Below, piece by piece: positions 42,401 to 55,829 of a stretch of DNA of 64,000 nt. Every line of letters starts with the position of its first letter. Position 1 is the stretch's first letter. Source of the DNA: Meconema thalassinum (lineage: Eukaryota > Arthropoda > Insecta > Orthoptera > Tettigoniidae); the NCBI GenBank assembly GCA_946902985.2, contig OX336397.1:184950813-185014812 (forward strand), in the 5' to 3' direction. The notes below the pieces were generated by a model. It saw only the letters and a list, made by a program, of their open reading frames with translations, made no database searches and was not told where the DNA came from. Position numbers and translations under genes: made by a program.

Positions 42401-43450
42401 CAGGGTGATTCTTATTAACGTTTAAAACTCTCTGTAGCGACGTAGATGGCATTGAGACAAGTAATTTGATATAGGACACTTAGTGTCGCAAGTGTCCAGA
42501 AATACCTTAAAAGTGAACTACAACTATTAAACATATGACGTCATCAGGTGACGGCTCAGCTCCAGCGGTCAGTTCCGTGAACTCTTACGCATACCAAAAC
42601 ATCCAAAGCAAACGTTGAATGTCATATCATTCTGGCTCCGTGTCTGCGTGTGCGACTCGGGTGCGTGGGGTTCGAGGTTCAATTCCGTGCCTATCCATCG
42701 GCATTTTTTCTCTCTTCGCCTTTCAAGTGGAAGCAATGCTTTTACTTTTCGCATGTATCACCGAAATTTCTTGCTGTTAAATATTACTACCCTCAAAAGG
42801 CTGAGGGTCACGTGAGAAGGCAGAACGCATTGGGGAAATCGTTGTTGGTACAGCCGCCTAGCAGCAAGTGCGTTCGAATTTACAGCACCATAACATAGGT
42901 GAACGTCTGCAAGTTCATGGAATGTAAAGCGGTTCATTTGATGTACTGTATTGAACTGTGTGATTGAGAACTCTCAAACCGTTGTTATCTAGTACAGCAG
43001 TTCTTGTCGAATGACTAATTTTGCCCCATCCTATCGAATCCAGTGTAAAATTCCTGAAAGCTTCCGATCACATTCGTAATACAAAGCGTTCTTAATGTCA
43101 ACTAACAATCTGCTTTCACCTGAAAGGTGAAGAGAGAGAACGAAAAAGATGAAGGATAGGCCCCGCATTCGAACCTCGAACCCCACGCGCCCAAGTCGCA
43201 CACGTAAACACGGTGCCAGAGTGATATGGTATTCAACGTTTGCATTGGATGTTTGGGTGTGCGTATGAGTGCACGGGCCTGACCTCTCGAGCTGAGCCGT
43301 CACCTGATGACGTCACATGTTTAACAGTTGTAGTTCACTTTTAAGGTATTTCGGGACACTTGCGATCCTAAGTGTTCTATATAAAATTACTTGTCTCAAT
43401 GCCATCTACGTCGCTACAGAGAGTTTTTAATATTAATAAGAATCACCCTG
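42401..43450. mobile_element. 1,050-bp long-inverted-repeat transposon (non-autonomous)
   Basis: The ends are CAGGGTGATTCTTATTAA and its complement, the inverted repeats run for about 340 bases (42401-42740 and 43115-43450), and the flanks are TA/TA (possibly TATA). No transposase is present in the ~375-base centre. TA duplications suggest a Tc1/mariner-type or related enzyme. Inside each arm is 'ggggttcgaggttc', which resembles a tRNA B box. Confidence 0.85.
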
Positions 43451-44690
43451 TATATAGGGATGTAATTGAACATATAGTATAACCTGTTTCTTACGAGGAA
43501 GTCTGGTGTGCTCTGGAATTGTAGGATTTGAGGAATATTTTGTGGATTTTAGGTAAACTGATGAATTTGGGGAATGCTAGTATATTTGGAAGGATATCTG
43601 GGAATCTTAGTACATTCTTAAGGATTTGGGGGGAATCTGGAAAATTTGGAGTACATCTGGATAATGTGGGTGAATTGAGGATTTTTAAGTATTGTAGGAG
43701 ATGTGGGGAAATCGTAGTATTTTTAGAAGGATTTTGGTGGAATTTGGTTAATTTGATGAGTTCTATAGAAATTTGGTGATATTAGGAATTATGGTGATTT
43801 TTTCTTTTTTTGATAAGTTACACGACTCTGGAATGGCATCTGGATTAAATGAGAATAAGAGATGAGCAAGGGAGGTTGACAGAGAGGGGCATGGGATAAG
43901 TAAGTGTAAGCAATGCTGGTCGTTGAGGAAAATCTGGTTTTTGGTAAAATCTGTTCGGAATTTAAGGGAATACTTGAGATTGTGGTGGTGGGCTTTGGGG
44001 GATAGTGGCTGAAGGAAGGGGTCAGGGGTATGTTGTAGGTGGGACCATCATCTTGGATGGGTCATGAGAGCACGCTGCCATCGTGGCTGGCATATCAAAA
44101 CCTGGGGTTGACCGCTCGGCTATGCTGCCCAGTGTTGTAACACCCATAAACAAATAAATAAAATAAATAAATAATTATAATAATCAATATATTAAATATT
44201 ATTTAATTAAAATTAAATAAGATATAAATAAATATTAAAGAATAGTAATAATAATAAAATAAAATAAAAATCATACCATAATTAATACAATCAATTAACA
44301 ATTAATTGAAATAAATAAATAAAGAAATGAATATTTAATACATAAATAAAAATTAAATAATAATAAATAAATATTTTACTTGTACACGTTACATGGATGA
44401 CAAAAAAACCCTGACATCACGTAACAGGTTTGGTCTTGTTTAAAACGGTAACGTGAAACCCGCCACCTGTAATAGCCTGGCTTGTTAATTCTCGACAGGT
44501 ATATTCTTGCTGAAACGGCGACGTTACCTTGAGCGAGCCACAGATGCCGCTACCCGCATAGCAGTCGTGATAATGTGAACCTACACGTTGGATAATAATA
44601 ATTATAATAATTGATAATGAATATACAATAAATTACAAATAGTAAAAATAAAATAATAAGAATTAATATTAAATACATATTATACGCTAA
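43451..44690. other. Gene-free stretch with an (AATAAA)-rich block
   Basis: 43500-44120 is G-rich on the plus strand without coding sense. 44150-44380 is almost purely A/T with 'aataaataaa' repetition. Nothing else is recognisable. Confidence 0.5.
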
Positions 44691-46185
44691 ATTCACAAGT
44701 GACGATTGACAAACTAACCGAGATCATTCAAGAGATCTGGGAAACCGAGAAACTCCCAAGTGACTGGACATCAGCCCTAATGTACCCCTTTCACAAGAAT
44801 AGTGATAAAGCTGTTGTAAGCAATTACCGAGGCATCTCGCCCCTCTCGATATCATAAAAATTCTCTCATAAGCCTTTCAGACGCGAGCAGAAAAGCAACT
44901 CGATTCACAACTGGGAGAATATCAAGGAGGCCTTAGAAATGGTCGCTCATGTGCCGAGCAGATAATGAACCTCAAAGCTATTCTTTCATACCAGAAGATT
45001 AGGAACGGGAAGTTTGTAGTGACCTTCGTCGATTTCAAGAAGGCCTACGATTCTATTGATGGACATACACTCCTCCAAATTCTAAAGGAAATGGACTTAG
45101 ATAACAAAACGAGGACAATCATTCGACAGACCTTAAGTAACACTACCTCCAGAGTGATATTTAGGTGAGAGATTTCAGACGCCTTCGAAAGCAAGACAGG
45201 TGTTAGGCAAGGAGATGGACTATCGCCTTTACTTTTCAACTGCGCACTAGAAAAGGTCATCCGAGAATGGCGCAAAGAGATACGTAATGGAGGGGTCAAG
45301 AATGGACTCCGCATAGTCTAGAAGAGAATGGATCTCACAGTTGACTGCTTAGCTTCTGCGGTTGATCTGTCGATCTTCTCTAATTCCCTAGAAACTGCTG
45401 CAAAAAAATCAACCATTTCAAAACCCAGGCAGCAAATGCAGGCCTGCAGATCTCCCTTCAGAAAACGGGAGTTTATGATTAACATCAAGCTAGCCCCTAG
45501 AGAGTTAATAGTAGAGCAGGGAATAATCAAGCAGACAGAGAAGTTACATACATAGCTGAGTGGATAACACCAAACAATTCTGAGAAAGCAGCGTCCACAT
45601 CAATGATCAACAAGGTGGAAGTGGCATTCCAACTAACTATGGAATGTTTATAATAAACGATCAGTGTCCGTCAATGCCAAGCTTAGACATTATTGTTCAG
45701 TTATTCGTCCAGAAATCCTGTTCGCAAGAGAATGACTTGCATTGAACAGGGATGGTTTAATGAAAAGGTAGAGGCTATAGAAGGACACATATTAACGAAG
45801 ATACTGGGACCAATCAGGGAAAATGGAGAGTTCAGGATGTGGCACAACAACGAACTCTACCTAAGTGTGGAGAGGACAACAGACTTCATAAGGAAAGGGA
45901 GGATTAATTTCTTTGGCCAGATAACACGCATGAACTCTCCGAGACTGACCAACCGCATATTTTCCCACTTTGTAAACAAGAAAACGAACGGAATTTGATT
46001 CACCTAGATTAAAAGAGATCTTCTAGAAGTAGGGATCACGTTTGAAGACATCAGGAACGTGCTCCTCCTCAGAGAAAACTTTGAACACACCAGCGATTCT
46101 CAGAAAAGCCAAAGCTGAAAACAGGGATAAAGTGGACTAAGAAAGGAGGTTCACAGAAAAAGCATGTGGGAATACAGGGATAGAA
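44690..46185 (+). pseudogene. Decayed non-LTR retrotransposon ORF2 (reverse transcriptase)
   Basis: RT landmarks in order: VVSNYRGISPLS, then FVVTFVDFKKAYDSIDGHTLLQIL (motif with the first catalytic aspartate), GVRQGDGLSPLLFNCALEKVIREW, and a degenerate active-site region (SAVDLSIFSNSLE) where the usual YADD is gone. A C-terminal part follows: RPEILFARE, RINFFGQITRMNSPRLTNRIFSHF. At least six stops or frameshifts. Upstream endonuclease not seen. Confidence 0.82.
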
Positions 46186-46189
46186 CTAA

Positions 46190-47383
46190 TGCTCAGGGAC
46201 GGTCGCGGTTGAAGTAACGTGGTCCATAGTTGGCCGAATCGGACAATAGTAATAAATGAATTAACATCAAATAAATAAAAAATAATAAAAATAATGCATA
46301 GGTGGCCATCTTGGATCGACCGCTCGGGCTTTCTTGTCGTTGGTACCTAGGGTTCATATTACATGATTTTGTGTAAACGTTTCTGAACCTCACCTACCCA
46401 TGGAAGCGTCCATCATTAAAAAGAATATGGATAGACCTTTCGTTGTAGCCCTCAAACGACTTGCTCCGATTATCATTCGAGTGATATCGACTATATTTGG
46501 AGATCTTGGGTCGATGACCGTGTAGTTCATCAATAATCGATAATCAATATGTTAGCTGTTAATGTGCTGCTATGAGCGCCTTCTAGGCGTATGTATGGAC
46601 TAATTACGTAAGCTCCTTGGAGAGTGCAGCTCGCATCCAGTGGGTGCTGGTGTCAGATAGTCATAACACCGCGCTGTTGGCAGTCAATTGAAAAAAGCAA
46701 CCATGGCATTGATAAGATACAAGGCAATAAGGAATAAATAAAAGTCATTTTTATTAAAGAGGGCAAAACGTCATTACACCTCCAAAAGCAACCCCAACTC
46801 ATTATCACAATAAATAATTATAAATACATACATATGGAAAATAAATACATCGATAAATAAGTTGGAAGGGAACAGAAACTGACCAAAGGGGTGTGGATAT
46901 TTTAAATTTTAGTGTGGAATAGATTTCTCCTTTAGATAGCGGGGAAGGAGCCTTTGCGTTTCAGCCCTCACACAACTTTCTCAGCTCTTACTCGTTCGGG
47001 AGTACGCACGGCCTTGTCCCTGGATTGCAGGTTGCCTATTCTAATACCCCGTGTATAGGATCCCTCCTTCTCCTCACATCTCGTACATAAAAGTATACAG
47101 CAGCACCCGATTTTTACTTACCGTCTTAATTGAGACGTTGGAAGATCATGTTGACGGGCACAAGCGCTTTTTACTTGCTATAAGGGCATTGACACGTTCA
47201 TCCTTAAGAACTATAAATCCAAATCCACCAACTTACACCATACGCATTACATCTCGGCTCTTATAACTATGTCTACGAGTACTAAAGATTATTAGACACT
47301 TATACGGAATTGTGCTATAAAATGTTTGGTATTTTAAGGGTAGTGGGTATTTTACTCATTCTAATATTTGAAATCCTTCACAG
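46190..47383. other. Gene-free stretch (intron-like)
   Basis: No recognisable gene or repeat. It ends at the finger-exon splice acceptor. Confidence 0.4.
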
Positions 47384-49620
47384 AAATGACCACAAATCGG
47401 AGAACACTTTAACAAGAGATAGATTCCTAGCCTCACTCAATAAATATGGTAATGAAATAAAGATGCCAAACATATGCACAACCTATGGGGCAAACTGTCG
47501 TAACATAGGGAATTTGAAAACACACATGATGAACCATAGTGTTCTCATTCCATTTACCTGTGAAATATGTAGAACAATCTTTGCTCGGAAGTGGGGCCTG
47601 AAGAGACACATGATGATTCATAGTGGTATAATGTCTTACTCCTGTCATACATGCGGAGCAAACTTTACACTAAATGAATACCTAAAGAGACACATAGTAG
47701 TGTAAAGCCTTATTCCTGTGATAAGTGTGGAGCAAAGTATGTTGAGAAAGGTAATTTAAAAAGACATATGATGATCCATAGTGGTCTCATGCCACATTCC
47801 CGTGATACATGTGAGCAATGTTTACTGAGAAAGGCAGTTTAAGGAAACATATGATGATCCATAGTGGTATAATGCCTTTACCATGTGATACATGTGGAGC
47901 AAAGTTGACTGAGAAAGGCAGTTTATGGAAACATATGATGATCCATAGTGGTCTCATGCCACAATCCTGTGGTATATGTGGAGCAAATTTTTCTCTAATA
48001 GTATACCTGAAGAGACATATAACCATCCATAGTTGCGAAAAGTCTTATTCCTATGACACATGTGGAGCAAGGTTTACTCAGAAAGTTATTTTAAAGAAAC
48101 ATGAGATGTTTCATAGTGGTATCAAGCCACATTCCTGTAGTACATGTGGAAAAAAAATTATTGAAAATCAACACCTCAAGAGACACATGATGATCCATAG
48201 TGGTGTAAAGCCTTATTCCTGTGATACGTGCGGAGCAAAGTATACTGAGAAAGGGAATTTAAAAAATCACATGGTCATCCATAGTGGTCTCCTGGTACAT
48301 GTGGAGCAAAATTTACTCTACATGCAAATCTTAAGAGATACATGATGATCCATAGTGGTGTAAAGCCTTATTCCTGTGATACATGCGGAGCAAAGTATAC
48401 TTTGAAAGGCAGTTTAAGGAAACATATGATGATCCATAGTGGTCTCAAGCGACATTCCTGTAGTACTTGTGGAGCAAACTTTACTCTAATTGTAAACCTG
48501 AAGAGACACATTATTATCCATGGTGGTAAAACTCCTTAATTCTGTGGATCAAGTGGAGCAAAACTTACTGAGAAAGATAATTTAAACAAACATGTAATGA
48601 TCCATAGTGGTCGATAAGTTTATTCCTGTAGTACATGCGTAGCAAACTTGAATTGGACAGATAGTGGTCTGTTGCCACATTCCTGTGATAAATACGGACC
48701 AAAATTTTTTGAGAAATCCAGTGTAAAGAGACACATGATTATCCATGGTGGTACGAAGCCTTATTCCTGTGTTGCTGGTGTGGCAAAGTTATTTGAGGAA
48801 GACAGTTTTAAGAGACACATGGCAATTCATAGTGATCTCAAGCCACATTCCAGTGGTACATGCGAAGCAATATATACGCATATAGCCAATTTGAAGAAAG
48901 ACACGAAGATGCGTAATTGTGTAAGCCATATTTCTGTAGTACAGACACAAGTGATCATTCATAGTGGTCTCTAGCCACATTTCCGGGGTACCAGTGGAGA
49001 AACTCTACTCGGAAAGGTTCCCTGAAGACAATGGTGTTGGTCCATAGTACTCTTAAAGCTATCTTCCTGTGGTAAATGTAGAGCAAACATTTATGAGAAA
49101 GGAAACACATAGTTGCCTTAGGCCACATTATTATGTGAAATACATGCGGAGGAAGTTTTATTTGGAGGCACACATGATGTTCTATAATGGTTTTGAGCCA
49201 GAATCCTGTGATACATGAAGAGAAAACTTTACTCGTAATGTATCCTGAAGACCCATTTGGTGTTCCATTAGTGGTAAAAGGCAATACCAATGTAGTACAT
49301 GCGAAGTGAAATTTATTTATTTGTGTACTCTGAAGACATACCATGGTTGTCTAACGTCATTTTCCAGTGGAACATGCGGAGAAAGGATTACTTACAAAAG
49401 CATTTGGAAGAGACACATAGTGATCCATAGTTATCTAATGCGAAATGCATGTACTACTTGCGAAATAAATTTTACTACGGTGAGTAATTCGAAGACTCAC
49501 ATGTTGGTCCATAGTGATCTAATGCCTCATACATGTGGAACATCTGGAGCAAAATGTACTCAGGATTCCAATTTGGAGACACACATGATGATTCATAGTG
49601 TTCTAAAGCCACAATCTTAA
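47384..49620 (+). pseudogene. C2H2 zinc-finger array exon, multiple frameshifts
   Basis: The exon begins after ccttcacag in phase 2, joining in frame to the exon at 38109-38167. It then encodes about twenty Kruppel-type fingers with regular linkers. Clear fingers include FTCEICRTIFARKWGLKRHMMIH, YSCDTCGAKYTEKGNLKNHMVIH and HSCSTCGANFTLIVNLKRHIIIH. The first frame ends at 47703-47705 after three fingers. Later fingers sit in at least four frame blocks (47712-47810, 47818-48345, 48342-48539, 48648-49620), some with lost Cys or His. A protein truncated after three fingers, a dead duplicate, or assembly errors are all possible. No neighbouring functional copy is in the window. Confidence 0.8.
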
Positions 49621-52600
49621 GGTTCATGTGGAATAACTTTATTAGAAAATTTAATTTGAAGGAACACATTTGTACCTCGGAACCAGATAACGTAAGTCAC
49701 ATTATGTGAACTATTCAGGAGAGCATAAAAACTGTAGAAAATGAACTATATGTGTGACTGCAGAGCTAACACTTGAATTAGCCCACAAAAAGTATTGATA
49801 ATTATTAAAGTTGTATATATTGTGCCCTTCTATCGGGACTATTTGTCAAAATCCAAGATGGGCAGGATCGCAGACTGTTCACGGCCCCCGGCTAGATGAA
49901 TCGCTGAAAGAAAATGCCTGACAAAAAGGAAAGGAAAAACTCTTCTAAAGTTGTTCTACGACAGTGACATGAAAACAGAAAAAAGAACAACTCCCATAGA
50001 GCTGAGAAACTTAAATATCTCAGGTGATTACTGGTGAAAAATTTGTGTGCATCAATTGTAGTTCCCGTAGAACAACTTTCATTTGCTAAGACAAATCAGA
50101 AATCAAAGATTAAAATAGAAAGTCGAACAAATGAAAAACTCGTGTTCGGGATTTATTCAGAAGACGATACACTTAAAAAAAACTGTTGCTCTTGACGCCA
50201 CTCTCCACAACAAGATTTATTGCACCATAAATATCAAACATTCTAAAAGTCTAGTTTTCAAAATGCCAAGTGCATGGGACACGATAAATAAACTAAACTG
50301 ATCCTCCCAAACCTTAAAATTGCAGATTATTAACTCCAAGATCGAAAATCCCTAACTGAAATTCAGTTCATGTGAACTGATAAAAATAAAAATAGAACAA
50401 TTAAAGCAAAGCTAAACATATATATATATATTCTTCATTTATACAACTGCTAATCTCTGATATCCTCTCCTACAACTTATATGCACTTAAAATGGCACTC
50501 ATGTCCTTGCGGATAGTGAACGTGAATTTCACTTCCATCGATCAACTGGCTTTAGTAAAGATTCGAAACGGCAACTATTTTCACAACACTATTCCTCTAA
50601 TATGACGAAATTGTGGGACATAAAGTCGTCCAATTAAGTCCAGCTCATGTTAATACCTTTTTAATCAGGTTCATTAATTAATTAAACGGTATTAATTGTC
50701 CACCTCAAAATTGATTCAGTCTCATGTTCCTTCAACAGTCATACAAGTCTGGCATAGCTCCCGATAATTAAACAACAGAGCTTTCAATTAAATCAACTCT
50801 ACACAAAATGCATTGGGAATAACATCTCCCACAAACTATATCATAACAGATCCTGTCAAGATTCAGTTCTTAAACGGTATCTCATATCATATTCCGCTAA
50901 TAATTCCACATTAATAGTTTATTTCAGTAATAAAATCCATTTTAAAACTTTCCCATCGTCACCTTGACAGATTGGAATTCCAATTCAACAACACTCGATT
51001 TTCAAAATGCCATTAAATAATGGGCAGTGCGTTTCCTCTTAATTGCGTCTGTGCATAAAATTTCCAAAGATGTAGAGCCTGTATTTTACATATTACAAAA
51101 GCATATTTTTTATAACACTCATGACATCAAAATTTAATAACAATTTTATGCCCTTCATTCTGGTCATAGTAAATGCACCAATCGGCCTTTATAAATTACG
51201 TTCATTAATTAAACAGGCAATCTCACGTTGCTTTCAAAAAAGAAATATTTTACAATATAATATAGGCTACAATACATTTTAAACATGCTTTCATAGTTCA
51301 GTTTTGCAATGAACATAACAAAGCCTCTATCGAATCTGTCACAAGTCTAGAATGTCCCTGATCCACATTCCAGCAATCAGCTGATCACAGACAGCAATGA
51401 AAAACATTTTCGCAAAACAATTCGATCCATCCCAGAGATGCGAACGTGTATAAAAAATACAAGGAAAACTAACGCAGCAAAATATAAACGCTTCTAAAAA
51501 CGTTTCCTCTAATATCAAAACCTATCGAGATAGGAAAATCTCCTAGCCAAAATTTAGTTAAAATTAAGAAAATATCGAACGTACTCGAAAACATGGAAGC
51601 CAAGAAAAACCCGAAAATCGCCGGTATGAAAATCTTTGAAAAAGCAAACAGCTCGTCTGACCACTACTCCAAATCTAAATATGAAAATTCAAATACATTA
51701 TCCAAATATAAAACATCGAAACTGGTACCCAAGATTTTTCCAAAATTCTACAGGTAAACCCACGTAAAATTAATCATATTCTACATTGCGATGAACTTTG
51801 CTCCCTCTAAAATAGGAACAGCCACTGGAACTCCATGTCTCCAACCCCTGCTAAATCGTCTGGTCCGGTTTCCATGTATGACCTCGTCCGATCTCGAACT
51901 GGTTCTCGAAGCATTTGAGCTGGGTCCATATTACTCCCCCTACGTAATCTCTTCCACCTCAATCAGGCATGTCCTGACGCTCTGGAAACTTCTCTTCCAT
52001 ACTCATAATGGCGCAGATTAATATTGCGTAGCTTCGGCATTTCTCCAAAATTTTGTAAAATCATGATTTTTCCATGGTTTCATTGTAGCATTCCCTATTC
52101 ATATTTACTCTTCGATCTCAGCAATCATATCCAATTCCAATACGATTTCCCACACTGAAGCTATGAATTCCATTTTCAGCCGAAGTTTCGTAAATACATT
52201 TATGAACCTCCCTTGTCTGGTTTATTTAGTTATATTATATGTCATATGGCGTGACATCCATTTCATAAGTCCGTAATTCTCGAAGTGTCGAAACAATGTT
52301 CTAGAAGGAAATGTTTAACTGAACGTCCCTCGTATGACATCGATGTTCGAAAATGTCGTAAATGGCGAAAATATAATAATGCTCCGCATTTGGTTTCACA
52401 AACTCCACTGTTCATATGCGTGCGTTAATGCCTCCGTGAAAATTTCACTAGCGTAACATTATTCCTGTATTCGCTTAACATGACGTGAATTTTGCTTAAT
52501 GCTGAAGTCAAAAGCACTCAGTTTCACAATTTCAAGTTGCCCGACTTTACACTGTGCTTCAGGTTGAAGACACGGCTTCGATCCCTGTAGAGTTAAACAC

Positions 52601-53160
52601 TCCCGGACCCGGTTAGAATTACATCATGCACCACAACTTACTCCGAACGCGTCAAAAGTTGAATCACAAGTGCCTTCTCACGTGGCTCTGCTAATTGCAC
52701 CACACACTCTCCTTGGGAAAACGTCAACCCATCCGCCAACAAAAATTAGTCCTCTCAAACCGTCATATCAATTCCAAATTACATAAATATGCATAACTTT
52801 CTATCAGAATAGAGATGGTAATGTCGCTAAAATAATAAGACATTTCCTGCAAACTTCTTAATTCTTCCGTTTATTCTATAACAGTATTAATTAAAGCTTC
52901 AGTAAATCGCCGATATGGCCCGCTCACAAGAACAACCCATCTCTAGCCCCTACAATTGACCTTGACCGAGATAGCCTTGCATTCTAGCCCGCCTGGCACT
53001 GCGCTGTACGGAAAATATAAATATAATACGAGTTTCCAAATGTACACGATCTGTAATAATTGCGAGCTCATGATATGCCAGTCCGTTCCCATCCTAGGTT
53101 CGAATCCCGCGTTTATTACAACCAAATAAAACATGCCTTTAGCCTCGGCTGAGCATTGCA
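49621..53160. other. AT-rich gene-free stretch
   Basis: About 3.5 kb with no family-recognisable frame. A degenerate tRNA-like B box (aggttcgaatccc) lies at 53097-53109 and may be an old SINE. Confidence 0.45.
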
Positions 53161-54030
53161 TTGAAATACGGTTTCATTCTCCTGTTACGGCGAAAAAATA
53201 AAAGCGAGACACAGCTTTTATCTTATAAACATAACCAAATAGTTCTTGAAGTAGGATATTTATGCATATTACTACTTCTTCAAACATGTGACATATGTAA
53301 CCAGGACCTTTCCACTATCATGTGCACAATTCTTTCAGCCCCCAAGTGTATAAATTGTTTCTTACCACACACAGCTTTTAGTTATAAATGCAAAAATCGT
53401 CCTGCACCTATTCCTACAGAACGGTTATTCCAGTAATATCTCAGGATCTCCCAAACCCCGGCCCCATCGTCTGCCCTACCCTCATGCACTGCAGAAAATA
53501 TTATCAGATTCATTACAAAGGTTATCCAGAATTGTCTCCCATTCCAACGACCCCTGATTGCCCAGCAATACTAGATGGCTGCCCGATTGTTGCTCAATAC
53601 CCATCGAGACATTGCATATGCGGGTAACCGTGTGCACTTTGCTTTCCTCCCACTATCGGGACTGCCCCTCCAAACGTTGTAAAATGGCGTTAAAAGTTTA
53701 CTTCTCCAATATCAGATCAATTAATTCCAATCGGTCACTGCTTGATCTCTCCCTCAAATCGCGCTCCCCTGACGTAATTCTGTTAAATGCGACCTTATCG
53801 CAATCAACACACCATCCAAGCCGACCCTGCAGGCGGGGGAGGGGTAGCCGTCCGGGTCAAAAGTGGCCTCACCACCAAAAGACACTACTATATTTTCCCA
53901 ACTCATCTCGCAGAATATCTTATAGTTGAAATCTTTGCTCCCTCCGAGACCCTGACGGTGGCTACGATGTATATAACACCCCGCTCCCCCACCCCCTCCA
54001 ATAGATTTCTCAAGATATCTGGATTGCAAA
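53161..54030 (+). pseudogene. Jockey-like LINE fragment (ORF1 end and endonuclease start)
   Basis: The first part has a CCHC-like knuckle (KCINCFLPHTAFSYKC) as at the end of Jockey-type ORF1. After a break, MALKVYFSNIRSINSNRSLLDLSLKSRSPDVILLNAT starts an apurinic-type endonuclease, continued in another frame by GGGGVAVRVKSGL and YLIVEIFAPSETLTVATMYITP. It stops at about 54030, so the reverse transcriptase is missing. Confidence 0.7.
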
Positions 54031-54087
54031 TTTAATAACTATCTATTGAAGCTAAGATAAACATAAATTCATACTCGGTAGCAGATG

Positions 54088-54150
54088 TTAAGGCTTCTTG
54101 AGCTTTTAGTTCTCGCAGTAAAGAGGCGCAGGTGCGCATCATAAAACGGG
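54088..54150 (+). repeat. Diverged fragment of the 253-bp satellite unit
   Basis: 'aggcttcttgagcttttagttctcgcagt' corresponds to the satellite start. The following hairpin is GCGCA/TGCGC instead of TGCA/TGCA arms, so pairing is kept while sequence changed. The ribozyme-like end is absent. Confidence 0.7.
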
Positions 54151-54299
54151 AGGTGGCGTGAGTAGGGCGGGGGGGGGGGTGCGGTCAAGACGGGTTCTAA
54201 CGCACAGCCAACTTTCCTACGAAGTTTGCCGATATCTCCCGAACACCTGTTCGGGTTTTCATATGTGACATGTCATAGGACTCGGGGTGGAATAGTAAT

Positions 54300-55065
54300 A
54301 TAAGCTAATGTTTTCCCTAGAGACTTGAAATTTATTTTGGGTGTAGAGGGGGTAGGGACCTTCGATAAATGTTAAACACACTGTTTTATGGGAAAAAATG
54401 TTTACAAAATATCGGCCATTTTGAAAATGGACCTTTTTTGTTTTTATCGTAGAGATTTGAAACTTGGTAAGTGGGTAGAAGGGGTGAGGATCCTTCATTG
54501 ACGTGATACCAACTTTTTTGAAAAAATTAGAATTTTGGAAGTATAGCCCATTTTTCAAAAAAAGTTTTGTCCTAGAGACTTGAAATTTGGCATGGGAGTA
54601 GAGGGGGTAAAGGCCATGGATTTATGTCAAACAAACGTTTTTGAAAAAATTAAAATTTTGGAACTATTGCACATTTTGAAAATGTATTTTTTATTTTATT
54701 TTTTAGAAACTTGATTTTTGGTATGGGGGTAGAGGGGGGTAAAGACCTTTCATTGACGTGAAACAAACATTTTTTAAATACCTAATTTTTGAACTAATGC
54801 CAGTTTTTTAAAGAAAATTGTTTTGTCCTAGAGACTTGAAATTCTGTATGGGGGTAGAGGGGGTACGGAGCTTTTATTTTCGTTAAACAAACGTTTTTGT
54901 AAAATTTCAAATTTTGGAAATATCGCCCATTTTGAAAATGGAGTGTTTTTTATTTTATTTTTTAGATACTTGAAATTTGGTATGGAGGTAGAGGTGGTAA
55001 AGACCGTGGATTTATGTCAAACCATTTTTTTGTAGAATTCCTAATTTTAAAACTATAAAAAATTC
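54300..55065. repeat. ~130-bp degenerate tandem repeat, about six units
   Basis: 'gagacttgaaatttggtatggg' or variants recur near 54320, 54452, 54573, 54705, 54831 and 54964, each followed by 'tagagggggtaa' and an 'aaaattttggaact' block. Confidence 0.85.
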
Positions 55066-55264
55066 GTTTTTTTTCTAAATAAATTAAATATCATCCGGCC
55101 TTGGTGGCCATGCCCCCTCGAAAAAATCCATGGCTATTTCGATAGAACGGTGGGTCGTAATACGACGATTCGTTTTGCGATGTTCGATGCAACGGCGGGA
55201 CGTGATACGACCATTCGTATTTCGATGTGGCTGGCCACTGTTGCCATGCTTACCAATGCATGAA

Positions 55265-55510
55265 TCGCTATTTTATAAATCATGGATCGCAGAGGCTTAT
55301 GCGGTGGCCATGCTTGCCAATGCATTCATCGATATTTGATGAATCATGGATGGCAGAGGCTTATGCGGTGGCCATGCTTGCCAATGCATTCATCGATATT
55401 TGATGAATCATGGACCGCAGAGGCTTATGTCCTGGCCATGCTAGACAATGCATTCATTGATATTTCATGAATCATGAATCGCAGAGGCTTATGCAATGAT
55501 TCGTTTATGC
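55265..55510. repeat. ~63-bp tandem repeat, four units
   Basis: Units share 'gcagaggcttatg', 'ggccatgcttgccaatgcat' and 'tcatcgatatttgatgaatc'. Confidence 0.88.
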
Positions 55511-55829
55511 TTGGGGAAGGCATGGCCGTGATGATTTAAAAAATCGCGGGAATGACCGCCAAGCCACAGGACATGGCATTGACAGAGTGTGAATAGGAAA
55601 TTGGAAACATGGAACATGGATATGAATCGTTAAATCGTTGGGATAACGAGTCGGAAAAAAAGAAAAACAGAGCGTACTCATACATACTATCTTTTTTTAT
55701 TTCATTAAATTACTTTTTACAATCGTTACCTACCTACAACATTTTTATCTTTACCCTAGGTGGTTTATACGTCTAGTTTTTTTTAACCCATGACTTGCGG
55801 TAAATGAGTGTTCCACTTGGGGCATGGAC

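Noticed and set aside
53050..53115. Possible tRNA gene with B box ggttcgaatccc
   Set aside because: No acceptor stem or anticodon arm can be folded around it. More likely a degraded SINE. The same applies to B-box words at 1650, 1802 and 10911.
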